Source of the DNA: Natronoflexus pectinivorans
GTDB taxonomy: Bacteria; Bacteroidota; Bacteroidia; Bacteroidales; Marinilabiliaceae
Direction of reading: 5' to 3'
NCBI RefSeq assembly: GCF_004345615.1
Contig: NZ_SLWK01000006.1
Coordinates: 62,001 to 126,000 of the forward strand
Length of the DNA stretch: 64,000 nt
How positions within the stretch are numbered: the stretch's first letter is position 1; each line of letters opens with the position of its first letter. The position numbers and the translations under genes are program-made. Below, in pieces: positions 1 to 9,281 of the stretch. Under the pieces are notes generated by a model. That model worked only from the letters and a program-made list of their open reading frames with translations. It made no database searches and had not been told where the DNA came from.

Positions 1-1187
1 TCGTAATGAGTTACGGGTGTGTCAAACAAACCTAATTTAAACTTGGTATTTAAAATTCTGCGAACTGCATCATCAATTCTGGACATTGGAACCTCTCCTT
101 CTTTTACCAGTTCAACCAGATAATCGCAGAAATCAAGATTGTAAGGAATCATGGACATATCAATACCCGCATTGATGGCCAGTTTGACGGCTTCTTTTTG
201 TGATGCAGCCACCCTGTCTCTGTTGTGAAGATTTTCAATGTCGGCCCAATCTGTCAAAAGCAGACCGGTAAAACCCAATTCTTCTTTTAGCAGTTCTGTC
301 AGCAGTTCATATGATGCATGCACAGGCACACCATTGATCAATCCGGAATTAACCATGATGGTTTGTACCCCTGCTTTTACTGCAGCTTCGAAAGGGGGAA
401 GGTGGCGCTCTCTGAGTTCAATCTCAGGAATCAAGGCAGGCGTTCTGTCTTTTCCGGAAAGAGGAGTTCCGTAACCCAGAAAATGTTTGGGGCATGAAGC
501 AACACGGTAGGGACTGCTGATGTCATCCCCCTCGTAGCCCTTTATCATCTCCAGTCCAAGAACTTTTGTATGATATACATCTTCGCCAAAAGTTTCCCAG
601 AGCCTTGCAAATCTGGGGTCACGTCCCATATCCAGCACAGGTGAAAAATTCCATGGTATGGAAGAAGCCCGCGTTTCATATGCAGTGATTTCAGCAGCTT
701 TACGAACCAAATCTCGGTTAAAGGTAGCACCTTGACCAATTTGCTGCGGGAAAAAAGTTGCACCAGCGGTGTATGTTGTTCCATGAATGGCGTCAATACC
801 ATATAAAACAGGAATCCCCAGGCGGGTCTCATTCATGGCAACATCCTGAATCTGGCTGATTACTGTATGCCATTTCTCTACAGTTCTGGCTCGATTGTTG
901 GCCGTATTCAGAATTGAACCTACACCATAATCCACTACGGCTCGGCGAACAAGGTCCATATCCAGAACCAGCGGTTCATCGGAAACCATTTCGTTTTCTC
1001 CTTTGGTGATGACATCCAGGGTAATTTGTGCCATCTGACCAACTTTTTCTTCAAGGGTCATTTGAGCCAACAATGCTTCCACTTCAGGAATTCTCTCAAC
1101 CGTGGCAGCAGCGTCATCTGTTTTTTCTGAGGCACAACCAAAGATAAAAAGCAGTACCGACATGCCAATAAGCAGTGATTTTTTCAT
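1..1187 (-). CDS. GH3 beta-glucosidase lipoprotein, C-terminus cut by window edge
   Basis: Glycoside hydrolase family 3, expected to release glucose from beta-glucosides or short beta-glucans in the periplasm or at the outer surface. The 395 codons in the window stay open to the edge, so the C-terminal half lies outside. The N-terminus is a lipoprotein signal (MKKSLLIGM..., lipobox FIFGC). The motif LLLTDWADI holds the GH3 Asp nucleophile (TDW), and KHF and DRDP-like substrate-binding stretches are present. It is colinear with the complete gene at 1601-3910 over the whole visible length with no net length change and long identical stretches, so the two are tandem paralogues. The start is the ATG at 1187, matching the neighbour's start. 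Confidence 0.9.
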   Translation of the reverse strand, partial: MKKSLLIGMSVLLFIFGCASEKTDDAAATVERIPEVEALLAQMTLEEKVGQMAQITLDVITKGENEMVSDEPLVLDMDLVRRAVVDYGVGSILNTANNRARTVEKWHTVISQIQDVAMNETRLGIPVLYGIDAIHGTTYTAGATFFPQQIGQGATFNRDLVRKAAEITAYETRASSIPWNFSPVLDMGRDPRFARLWETFGEDVYHTKVLGLEMIKGYEGDDISSPYRVASCPKHFLGYGTPLSGKDRTPALIPEIELRERHLPPFEAAVKAGVQTIMVNSGLINGVPVHASYELLTELLKEELGFTGLLLTDWADIENLHNRDRVAASQKEAVKLAINAGIDMSMIPYNLDFCDYLVELVKEGEVPMSRIDDAVRRILNTKFKLGLFDTPVTHY

Positions 1188-1600
1188 TTCTTCAATTTTT
1201 AGAATTGTTATAGAATATTGCGATTTAGCAGAACATTCACGATGGGTATCTTTGTTTTGCGTAATTTCAATCAGGTTAAAATCCCATAAGTCAAAATTAT
1301 TGTATTCAATCCGTTTATGTATTATGAAACACCTCATATTAACCTCATATTTCATAATTGAATTGGCTCACAAAATACTCACATCAAAAAACTGATAAAA
1401 ACAATAAAGTGCAGAGATGGAGGGTGATAACATCGATATCGACATTTATATAACATATAAAAACATTCTCGTATTGATGTTTTTTAACGCATAATTATTG
1501 TTTTAGAACTGACTTTATTTTAGCAAAAAAAAGGTGTCCGAACGGACACCCTTTTTCTCTTTCTTGTAGTTTTTTATTGAATTCGATATTATATTAAGAT
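1188..1600. other. Intergenic gap between tandem GH3 genes
   Basis: AT-rich gap of 413 bases. Apart from the hairpin terminator at 1525-1556 that ends the downstream GH3 gene, I see no gene. Any promoter for the partial GH3 gene should lie in about 1190-1500 on the minus strand, but no clear TAnnTTTG box was found. Confidence 0.6.
1525..1556 (-). terminator. Rho-independent terminator of bglX-like gene
   Basis: Perfect hairpin GGTGTCC-GAAC-GGACACC (1533-1550 with flanking pairs) between an A run and a T run, 45 bases after the stop of the GH3 gene at 1601. The A/T tracts on both sides make it work in either direction. Confidence 0.85.
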
Positions 1601-3910
1601 TTACTCTGTATAATTCACCGTAGCTTTAAGGTCATCGATTAAAACATCAAAAGCTCCAGGCTCGGTAACTCTTTTATTTTGTGCATTGATAAAGCTGATG
1701 TCCTCAGGCGCAATACTAAAACTAACGGTTTTAGTTTCTCCCGGTTCCAATGCAATTTTCTCAAACCTTCTTAAACGACGAACATCAGGTGTTATTGACG
1801 CAAAGTGAGTTGAAGTATACAATTGAACAACTTCCTGACCTTGCCGATCGCCTGTGTTTTTTACATCTACCGAAATATTGATGCTGCCATTTGGTCTTAA
1901 AACATCACTGCTCACAGATAAGTTGCTGTATTCGAAAGAGGTATAGCTCAAACCAAAGCCAAATGGAAATTGAATGGCAAAATCTGATTCATAATCATAC
2001 ATTCCGGCCATTCTTTCCTGATGTTCTGAAGGCTTGTGGTCATAAGTAACCAAAGTGTTTACATACATTGGATAGGTAAACGGAAGTTTACCGTTTGGGT
2101 TGTAGTCACCAAAAATAACATCGGCAACAGCTATGCCTCCATAGTTTCCGGGCAGGTAGGCATTGATTATCCCGCTTACGAGCGGTTCAATTTCCCGAAT
2201 GATGCGAGGACGTCCCTGGTTCAAAACCAAAATAATGGGTTTACCTGTTTCGGCCAATGCCTTAGCCAGGTCAATTTGGTTTCTGGATAGAGTGAGATCA
2301 TGCAAATCACCGGGCTTTTCACAATAACTGTTTTCCCCAAGAGCAAGAATGATGTAATCAACATTTCTTGCGGCACGAACCGCTCCTTGTATATCAAAAG
2401 CCTCATCTACCCAGTATGCTGCATTGTTATCGTAACGAACTCCTTCGCGGAAAATAACATTTGCTGAACCAATTTTATCACGAATGGCATCCAAAATCGT
2501 AGAGTATCCTTCATGAAACTCATCGGCATTGCTTCCCTGCCAGGTGTACGACCAGCCTCCGTTGAGTGCGCGCATACTGTTCGCATTTGGACCAGCAACC
2601 AAAACTCTGGAGTTATTTGATAAAGGAAGAATGTTCTCTTCATTCTTTAGCAGTGTCATAGATTCTTGTGCCGTTTTAATTGCTTCAGCAATAAATTCAT
2701 CGCTTCCAAACAGCGGGTAATCTTCGTAATGGGTAACCGGGGTCTCAAACAAGCCTAATTTAAATTTAGTGTTCAAAATCCTGCGAACTGCATCATCAAT
2801 TCTGGACATGGGCACTTCACCTTCTTCAACCAACTCTATTAAGTAGTCGCAAAAATCAAGCGTGTATGGAATCATCGACATATCAACACCTGCATTAATG
2901 GCCAGCTTAACAGCTTCCTTTGGTGAAGAGGCCACTCTGTCGCGATTGTGAAGATTGTCAATGTCAGCCCAGTCTGTTACAACCAACCCTGTAAAGCCAA
3001 GCTCTTCTTTTAGCAGTTCAGTAATCAGTTCATAACTGGCATGAACGGGTACGCCATTTATTAATCCACTGTTAAGCATGATGGTATGTGCACCTGCTTC
3101 AATAGCAGCCTTGAATGGAGGAATGTGGCGCTCTCTCAATTCTATTTCCGGAATTAATGCGGGTGTACGATCTTTACCGGAAAGCGGTGTTGAGTAGCCA
3201 AGAAAATGTTTGGGGCAAGATGCGACCCTGTAAGGGCTTCCAATGTCATCGCCTTCATATCCTTCTACCATTGCCACTCCAAGAACTTTGGTTAAATAGA
3301 CATCTTCACCAAAGGTCTCCCACATTCTTGGAAATCTTGGGTCACGACCAATGTCCAGAACCGGTGAAAAGTTCCATGGCAAAGAAGAGGCACGGGTTTC
3401 ATATGCTGTAATTTCGGCTGCACGACGAACTAACTCCGGGTTAAAAGTGGCAGCCTGCCCAATTTGTTGTGGGAAGAATGTTGCCCCGGCGGTATATGTT
3501 ACGCCATGGATGGCATCTATTCCATAAATTACGGGAATGCCCAGGCGCGTTTCATTCATGGCCACATCCTGGATCTGACTGACAATCGTATGCCACTCCT
3601 CCACAGTTCTGGCTCGGGTAGAAGCGGTATTCAATACCGAACCAAGGTTATAGTCAACAATGGCTCTGCGTACAAGATCCATATCCAGTCGCATGGGCTC
3701 CTCAGTATGAAAATGATTCGCTCCAACTGTTAGAGCGTCAAGAGTCAACTGAGCCATCTGACCCACTTTCTCTTCAAGCGTCATCTGTTTTAATAAGGCC
3801 TCAACCTCAGGAATTCGCTCAACCATTGAAGCTGCATCCTGTTTCTTTGGTGTTGCACAGCCAAAGAAGATGACTAATACAATTAATCCAGATAATAGTT
3901 GTTTTTTCAT
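1601..3910 (-). CDS. bglX: Periplasmic beta-glucosidase, GH3 family (BglX-like)
   Basis: Complete 769-residue GH3 enzyme. Lipoprotein signal with Cys18 (FFGC). The N-terminal GH3 barrel covers about residues 35-385, with the catalytic nucleophile Asp313 in VVTDWADI and substrate-contact motifs at 189-191 (RDP) and 234-236 (KHF). The C-terminal GH3 domain covers about 415-650, including ALGENSYCEKPGD (523-535), the region where the family's acid/base Glu lies. A fibronectin type III-like domain follows (about 665-760). This matches the length and order of BglX. Likely substrates are beta-glucosides or gluco-oligosaccharides; the linkage cannot be read from sequence. It lies upstream of a close paralogue in the same direction, separated by its own terminator, so the two are probably transcribed separately. 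The gene symbol reflects family resemblance only. Confidence 0.9.
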   Translation of the reverse strand: MKKQLLSGLIVLVIFFGCATPKKQDAASMVERIPEVEALLKQMTLEEKVGQMAQLTLDALTVGANHFHTEEPMRLDMDLVRRAIVDYNLGSVLNTASTRARTVEEWHTIVSQIQDVAMNETRLGIPVIYGIDAIHGVTYTAGATFFPQQIGQAATFNPELVRRAAEITAYETRASSLPWNFSPVLDIGRDPRFPRMWETFGEDVYLTKVLGVAMVEGYEGDDIGSPYRVASCPKHFLGYSTPLSGKDRTPALIPEIELRERHIPPFKAAIEAGAHTIMLNSGLINGVPVHASYELITELLKEELGFTGLVVTDWADIDNLHNRDRVASSPKEAVKLAINAGVDMSMIPYTLDFCDYLIELVEEGEVPMSRIDDAVRRILNTKFKLGLFETPVTHYEDYPLFGSDEFIAEAIKTAQESMTLLKNEENILPLSNNSRVLVAGPNANSMRALNGGWSYTWQGSNADEFHEGYSTILDAIRDKIGSANVIFREGVRYDNNAAYWVDEAFDIQGAVRAARNVDYIILALGENSYCEKPGDLHDLTLSRNQIDLAKALAETGKPIILVLNQGRPRIIREIEPLVSGIINAYLPGNYGGIAVADVIFGDYNPNGKLPFTYPMYVNTLVTYDHKPSEHQERMAGMYDYESDFAIQFPFGFGLSYTSFEYSNLSVSSDVLRPNGSINISVDVKNTGDRQGQEVVQLYTSTHFASITPDVRRLRRFEKIALEPGETKTVSFSIAPEDISFINAQNKRVTEPGAFDVLIDDLKATVNYTE

Positions 3911-4410
3911 CTTGTAAAGTTTATTTAGTTGATTTATTTATATCCTCCTTTTGATCACTCTTCAAGTACAAAAAAACAAAAAAAAACGTTAGTGTAAAAA
4001 TAACACACTAAAAAAATAGCAAAAGCATCGTTGATTATTGATCATTTGCCCCCATACAACCAATTATTTTGAGCTAAGTTAGGAGTTTTTCGAACTCAGG
4101 ACAAATTCTGATTGCAACTTTGAAATGATTCTAAACTCTCTACAGAGATTATCTGAAAAAATGAGAAAAGCTAAATAAACCCGAGGATTCGGAAGAGATC
4201 AGTGCTGAATTCGAACCCAACATGCTCTCCTTGATATTATTTTTCATTTTGAACAGAATCAAGCCTGAAATGAAAAAGAATTGAAGCAAAAACGCCGGAC
4301 TCACCATCACGTTAGCAATATAAAATTAAATATCAGAAGCTTTGAGCTTTAACAACTCGAGAGCTCCTGAATTTAAATTTTATTTAGTCGGCTAAAAAAG
4401 TTTGAGCGAT
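3911..4410. other. Intergenic gap, GH3 promoter region
   Basis: 500 bases with no credible gene. It should hold the promoter of the GH3 gene at its left end and the 3' end of the next minus-strand gene at its right. The only structure I noticed is the inverted repeat at 3989-4011. Confidence 0.5.
3989..4011. promoter_or_regulatory. Inverted repeat upstream of GH3 gene, possible operator
   Basis: TTAGTGT (3989-3995) and ACACTAA (4005-4011) form a perfect 7-bp inverted repeat with a 9-base spacer, about 80 bases upstream of the GH3 start. Position and symmetry would suit a regulator site, but no regulator gene adjoins it and chance is possible in AT-rich DNA. Confidence 0.3.
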
Positions 4411-5823
4411 TTATAAATCTGTTACCAGTCCGACCCTTTGCAAATGAATAAAATTACCGGATACATCTGAATTCGGATTGAAGTTTGGAGACATTAAAAC
4501 GAGCCTTTCATCACAAACATGAAAGATTCTGTGCAAGTCCAAATGCCTCATATTACCTGCGATATCATCAAATTCTTCCTGTTCGTAGGCGAAAATCAAA
4601 TATGGATGTCCATCTGGCCCATTAAAAACTCTCCAAAAAGGCATTGGATCATCCAGCCGGTAACGTTCGGAACGTTCCCATGACCCCTCCTGGTTTATTT
4701 TAGACCCGTCAGGGAGCAGATGAAGTAGCTCAACAGTTTCATCAGGCAAATTAGCGGTATGATTCAATGCATCAAAGTCTTCCGCAGAATGAGGCAACCC
4801 ATCGGGGGTGACAGCATAATACCTCCAGCTTCCCACAATATAGTTACTAATAGCGGGGATTCCTGATGGTAAAAACTGATGTCCGCCACTTAATAATGGC
4901 TTCTGATCTGGATCTAATTCAAAATGAAAAAAGTTTGTAAAGCGTTCATCCTTGCCTTTGGCCATTAGCTCCATTCTCTGTTTATTATACTCATGTCTGG
5001 CGATTCGGAGGTTAAACATTACCCCCATTGCTTCTTTGCTTTCTTCAATTATCTGCCCTGCTTCTTCAAAACGCCCTGTAATGGATAACACTTGCATCAG
5101 ATTTCGATATACTCCCTCTGCAATATTTCTGTTAATTCTGCTTCTGCGGTTATTAAGATCTGCTTCTTTAAGGGCGTTTTGCCATATGTCAATGGCTTCA
5201 TAAAACAGTTTAAGTGCAGGCTCTGTGTTCCCATCATTATATTTTTCTACAGCTTCCATGGCGATGTTGTATGCATGGTTTAAATCATCATGGTCATCGC
5301 TCCGGTGGATGTAGTGTAAACGTGTTCTGAACTCAGGTTCATAAAGTGGCGAAAACATATAGGATAAGTGTTCAGATATCCCATTATAAGCAAACATGTC
5401 ACTCTCCATATATACATTAGGGGATGTTTCCGAATCCCTGGTGAATTTGAAATAATTAAATACACGATAATAAAGAATTTGCCCATCTCTGTCTGTAATC
5501 GTTAATTCAACAGGTTGAGAGAACAAGATGTCCTCGCTTCTAGTTCTGGTAAGATAGACATTTGAGCCGATCGCCCATTCGCTATGCCTGTATGCGGGAA
5601 ACATTTTTCCGACAATTCTCAGATCTGCATCGGAGTTTACCCGTTCAAGGCCATGAATCTGAAGATATACATTGTTAGAAGAAAATGTTTTAGCCTCTAG
5701 CGGCAGAGGGATAAAAGCAGAATTCCGTTTCTTTACTTGTATTATTTCGCTGCGTACTCTTTGTGACTCTATGGTGTTGTATCCGATAAGAAAAACGAGA
5801 AGTAATAAGATTTTAGATTTCAT
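4411..5823 (-). CDS. Secreted protein of unknown function, lipocalin-like C-terminus
   Basis: I do not recognise a named family. From the ATG at 5823 the product is 470 residues and begins with a typical signal peptide (MKSKILLLLVFLIGYNTIES). A longer reading with 14 extra codons would put charged residues before the signal, so the later start is preferred. The N-terminal 170 residues look beta-rich. The middle (about 190-290) is helical and TPR-like. The C-terminal third has IVGSWRYYAV near its start followed by alternating strands, which resembles the small lipocalin-like domains of Bacteroidota exported proteins. It stands alone between two long intergenic regions. Confidence 0.7.
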   Translation of the reverse strand: MKSKILLLLVFLIGYNTIESQRVRSEIIQVKKRNSAFIPLPLEAKTFSSNNVYLQIHGLERVNSDADLRIVGKMFPAYRHSEWAIGSNVYLTRTRSEDILFSQPVELTITDRDGQILYYRVFNYFKFTRDSETSPNVYMESDMFAYNGISEHLSYMFSPLYEPEFRTRLHYIHRSDDHDDLNHAYNIAMEAVEKYNDGNTEPALKLFYEAIDIWQNALKEADLNNRRSRINRNIAEGVYRNLMQVLSITGRFEEAGQIIEESKEAMGVMFNLRIARHEYNKQRMELMAKGKDERFTNFFHFELDPDQKPLLSGGHQFLPSGIPAISNYIVGSWRYYAVTPDGLPHSAEDFDALNHTANLPDETVELLHLLPDGSKINQEGSWERSERYRLDDPMPFWRVFNGPDGHPYLIFAYEQEEFDDIAGNMRHLDLHRIFHVCDERLVLMSPNFNPNSDVSGNFIHLQRVGLVTDL

Positions 5824-5915
5824 TGAATTAGAGTTTTTAACAATTATTAAAATACAAACAGGCAAAAATAACGTTTTTTATCAATTTCGAGTAAAAAATA
5901 ATAAGTTTCCAAATA

Positions 5916-6049
5916 CAATAGATCGTTAGACTTTAAGATTATTAGATATTAGATATAAGTAAACTTCACATTATCAGGTGATTGTGCAGCATTACAACAA
6001 GTTTGTAAACGGCTGATAATTAGATAAATAAAAAAGATTAATGAATTAA
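5916..6049 (+). mobile_element. MITE family 1, copy A
   Basis: 134-bp non-coding element starting CAATAGATCGTTAGACT and ending in a decayed form of the family end TTAACGAACTAT. Flanked by TCCAAATA (5908-5915) and TACAAATA (6050-6057), a 7/8 direct repeat that looks like a target-site duplication. Core words TTATCAG and GATAATTAG are shared with the other copies. Confidence 0.75.
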
Positions 6050-6104
6050 TACAAATAGAATCTTTTAAACTGTTTATCAGGAATTTTTATCAGTGGCACC
6101 CAAA

Positions 6105-6273
6105 GGCTGTCTCAAAAGTAGAATAATAATATTCAACACATACAGTTTGTAATCAAACTCGTTTTCACTCCTCCAAACCTCCCCCAAGTGGGAGGATTGG
6201 AGGGGTGAATTGTATATGCAAAACATTGCGATTTGAAAGATGTGGAAAATTAAAATTTACTTTTGAGTCAGCA
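6105..6273. mobile_element. Second MITE-like element with internal hairpin
   Basis: Terminal inverted repeats GGCTGTCTCAAAAGTA (6105-6120) and TACTTTTGAGTCAGC (6258-6272) differ at about one position over 15. Inside lies a strong imperfect hairpin (6169-6205) made of CCTCC/CCTCCC on one side and GGGAGG/GGAGG on the other. No open reading frame. It looks like a deletion derivative or MITE of an insertion sequence, not related to family 1. Confidence 0.6.
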
Positions 6274-6425
6274 GCTACTATAGATAACTCAACAGACCAT
6301 ATTGTAATTTCTTTGCCCAGGTTGTTCACATTTCACCAAAAAGAATAATATATAACAACACCTGCATAATTCTACCAAATACCAATTTTGATATTATATT
6401 TGAAATTCATAAAAAAAATCCAGGC

Positions 6426-9281
6426 ATGCAGACACTACTTTCGGTACCTGAAAACCTTGCAAGTCAGTTTAGGGCATTAAACATTTCATCCGATAAAGAT
6501 ATTTTTGCCTTGTCAGATCCGACAGGCACAAAAATTGGTTCAGGAGGTGGCACGGCCTGGCTTCTTGCTAAGTATTTTGAAATAAAAAAGAATTTATCCT
6601 TCGATGAATTTCTTAGAAATGAGAAAAAACTCATCATTCATGCCGGAGGCCAAAGCCGGCGATTGCCGGCCTACGCACCTTCCGGGAAGATTCTCACTCC
6701 AATTCCGGTTTTTAGATGGAGCCGCGGTCAAAGTTTGTTTCAGACGCTGCTTGATCTTCAAAAACCTCTCTATGAAGAACTGCTGTCTGTTTCATCGGGT
6801 AACTGCAATACACTGATTGCAAGCGGGGATGTGCTTATTATTTCAGGGCAGCAATTTCAACAGATTCCTGAGACGGATGTGGTTTGCGCAGGAATATGGG
6901 CTGATCCACACCTGGCTTCAAGACATGGCGTGTTTTTCACGCCACGCGAAAATCCCGGCGAATTAAAGTTCATGCTTCAAAAGCCAACCCATGAAAAAAT
7001 AGAAGAACTTACCAGCGATCATCTCTTTATGATGGATGCCGGTATATGGATGCTCAGCGACAAAGCAGTAAAAGTGCTGATGAAAAAATGTGGATGGAAT
7101 GGCAATAGTTTTGAGAATGGCCTTCCAGAATTCTACGATATGTACTCGGCGTTTGGCTCTGCCTTGGGGGCAGAACCGCACCAACCTGACCCCGCGGTTT
7201 CGGAACTGACTGTGGCACTGCTTCCACTGGAAAACGGGGAGTTTTACCATTACGGTACAAGTCTGGAATTGATAACTTCTTCTGAGAAAATTCAAAACAG
7301 AATAAAAGATCAAAGAGCCATATTGCACCACCGTGTGAAGCCTCACCCCACTCTGTTTGTGCAAAATGCTCAAACCGATATCACTCTTACCGGCAATAAT
7401 CACCATATATGGATTGAAAACAGCCACATTGGCTCAAAATGGAAATTAAAAAACCACCACATTATAACCGGAGTTCCCGAAAACAGTTGGAACATTGAAA
7501 TCCCTGCCGGAATCTGTCTGGACATCATTCCTGCCGGAATTGATAAATATTGTATCAGGCCATATGCCATAACCGACTCATTCAGCGGGACAGTGAAGCA
7601 AGCAAACTGGCAGGAGTGTTCGCTTATTAAATGGTTTAGCCATAAAAAAATCAATATTGATGAAGCCGGGATAAACCCGGATGAGGATATACAGGATTGT
7701 AAACTGTTCCCATTGGTAGGAAAAGATGAATTGACACAGAAATTTGTGGAATGGCTTCTTAACTTTGATGCAGAAAACAGAGACCATACTAAATTTTGGA
7801 TCAATTGTGAAAGATGGTCGGCTACGGAGATCAGTGCAAAAGCAAACCTTAAAAGACTTTTTGCCCAAAGGGTAAAGTTTGCCTGGCAATCTGTTCCAAA
7901 ACTGGCCGAAAACTATAAAAGAAGCGTCTTCTACCAATCGAATCTGAAAGAACTGGCCATAGGTTACGCAGCAAAAAAGCTGCCATTACCGCAATTGTCG
8001 CCAACAGATATTTCGCCACTGATTGTTGCCCGTCAGCAAATGCTTCTTGCGGAGATAGAGCGATTCAAAGGCAACAACCCGTCTCCCTTGGAAAGCAAGG
8101 CTCACCAGGCATTGCAAAAGTTCATATACACAACAGACAATCATCATGTGAACCCGCAATTGAATGTTTTTCCTGATCAGATTGTATGGGCAAGGAGTCC
8201 TGCCCGTTTAGATTTGGCAGGAGGTTGGTCAGACACACCACCTTACTGCATACAATCGGGAGGTAGCGTTGTAAATCTGGCTGTTAACCTCAACGGTCAA
8301 CCTCCTTTACAGGTTTTTATCCGCACCTCGCCGGAACATAAAATCACCATTAGAAGCATCGACAATGGAGTCAGCGAAACCATTGAGAACTATAATGATA
8401 TAACAGGATATAATGATGTTGAATCGGCTTTCAGCATACCTCGAGCTGCATTGTGTCTGGCCGGTTTCCACCCTGACTATAACAACAAACAATTCAGTTC
8501 ACTTTCTGAACAACTCCGGGAATTTGGAAGCGGGCTTGAAATCTCCCTGCTGGTGGCTATACCAAAAGGTTCCGGGTTGGGGACTTCATCCATATTGGCA
8601 GCCACCATACTTGGTGCACTGTCAGATTTCTGTAAACTTGGCTGGAATGATCACGACATCTGCAACAAAGCATTAATTCTTGAGCAAATGCTCACAACAG
8701 GAGGTGGCTGGCAGGATCAGTACGGAGGAGTTTTCCCCGGCTTAAAGCATCTCTCGTCTCAACCGGGAATGCAAAGCAAAATCAGCATCGACTGGCTACC
8801 CGACACTGTTTTCTCTAAGGCTGAATTTAAAGATTGCTGGTTGCTGTATTACACTGGCATAACAAGAGTAGCCAAAAACATACTAGCAGAGATTGTTTGT
8901 GGGATGTTTTTGAATGAGGGCAGCCGACTGCGCATTGCCGATCAAATTAAGGAGCACGCCTTCACCACCCGTGAAGCCATTCAGAAGTGCAATTTGCATC
9001 AAACAGGATTAATGATCCGGAAATCCTGGGAATTAAACAAAAATCTGGATCCCGGCACAAATACGCCTGAGATACAATCCATCGTTGACCAAGTGGACGA
9101 CGATTGTTTGGGATTGAAACTATTAGGAGCAGGCGGTGGAGGCTACCTGCTTATTTGTGCAAAATCACCACAGGCAGGCCAAAAAATCAAAGAGACTCTG
9201 GAGAAAAATCCTCCCAATACCCGAGCCCGTTTCGTAGAAATGGAAATCAGTAATCAGGGGCTTCAGGTTTCAAGATCCTGA
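6426..9281 (+). CDS. fkp: Bifunctional L-fucokinase / GDP-L-fucose pyrophosphorylase
   Basis: 951 residues, the length of Bacteroides Fkp. The salvage enzyme converts L-fucose to fucose-1-phosphate with ATP and then to GDP-fucose with GTP, feeding surface glycan and glycoprotein fucosylation in the cytosol. The N-terminal pyrophosphorylase half has HAGGQSRRLPAYAPSGK near residues 72-88. The C-terminal half is a GHMP kinase: ARSPARLDLAGGWSDTPP near 588-605, the ATP loop PKGSGLGTSS near 711, and the third GHMP motif GAGGGGYLL near 900. The start is the first ATG after a long AT-rich leader and gives the family N-terminus. The 3' end overlaps the convergent waaA gene by 19 bases. Confidence 0.95.
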   Translation: MQTLLSVPENLASQFRALNISSDKDIFALSDPTGTKIGSGGGTAWLLAKYFEIKKNLSFDEFLRNEKKLIIHAGGQSRRLPAYAPSGKILTPIPVFRWSRGQSLFQTLLDLQKPLYEELLSVSSGNCNTLIASGDVLIISGQQFQQIPETDVVCAGIWADPHLASRHGVFFTPRENPGELKFMLQKPTHEKIEELTSDHLFMMDAGIWMLSDKAVKVLMKKCGWNGNSFENGLPEFYDMYSAFGSALGAEPHQPDPAVSELTVALLPLENGEFYHYGTSLELITSSEKIQNRIKDQRAILHHRVKPHPTLFVQNAQTDITLTGNNHHIWIENSHIGSKWKLKNHHIITGVPENSWNIEIPAGICLDIIPAGIDKYCIRPYAITDSFSGTVKQANWQECSLIKWFSHKKINIDEAGINPDEDIQDCKLFPLVGKDELTQKFVEWLLNFDAENRDHTKFWINCERWSATEISAKANLKRLFAQRVKFAWQSVPKLAENYKRSVFYQSNLKELAIGYAAKKLPLPQLSPTDISPLIVARQQMLLAEIERFKGNNPSPLESKAHQALQKFIYTTDNHHVNPQLNVFPDQIVWARSPARLDLAGGWSDTPPYCIQSGGSVVNLAVNLNGQPPLQVFIRTSPEHKITIRSIDNGVSETIENYNDITGYNDVESAFSIPRAALCLAGFHPDYNNKQFSSLSEQLREFGSGLEISLLVAIPKGSGLGTSSILAATILGALSDFCKLGWNDHDICNKALILEQMLTTGGGWQDQYGGVFPGLKHLSSQPGMQSKISIDWLPDTVFSKAEFKDCWLLYYTGITRVAKNILAEIVCGMFLNEGSRLRIADQIKEHAFTTREAIQKCNLHQTGLMIRKSWELNKNLDPGTNTPEIQSIVDQVDDDCLGLKLLGAGGGGYLLICAKSPQAGQKIKETLEKNPPNTRARFVEMEISNQGLQVSRS

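Larger units (their letters stand above)
5866..6425. other. Intergenic gap holding two MITE-like elements
   Basis: 560 bases with no gene. It contains MITE family 1 copy A (5916-6049) and a different inverted-repeat element (6105-6273). The remaining 150 bases before fkp are AT-rich and should carry the fkp promoter, though no clear TAnnTTTG box was found. Confidence 0.6.

Noticed and set aside
1102-1395. 97-codon plus-strand frame across the start of the partial GH3 gene
   Set aside because: It overlaps the real minus-strand GH3 start and continues into AT-rich non-coding sequence.
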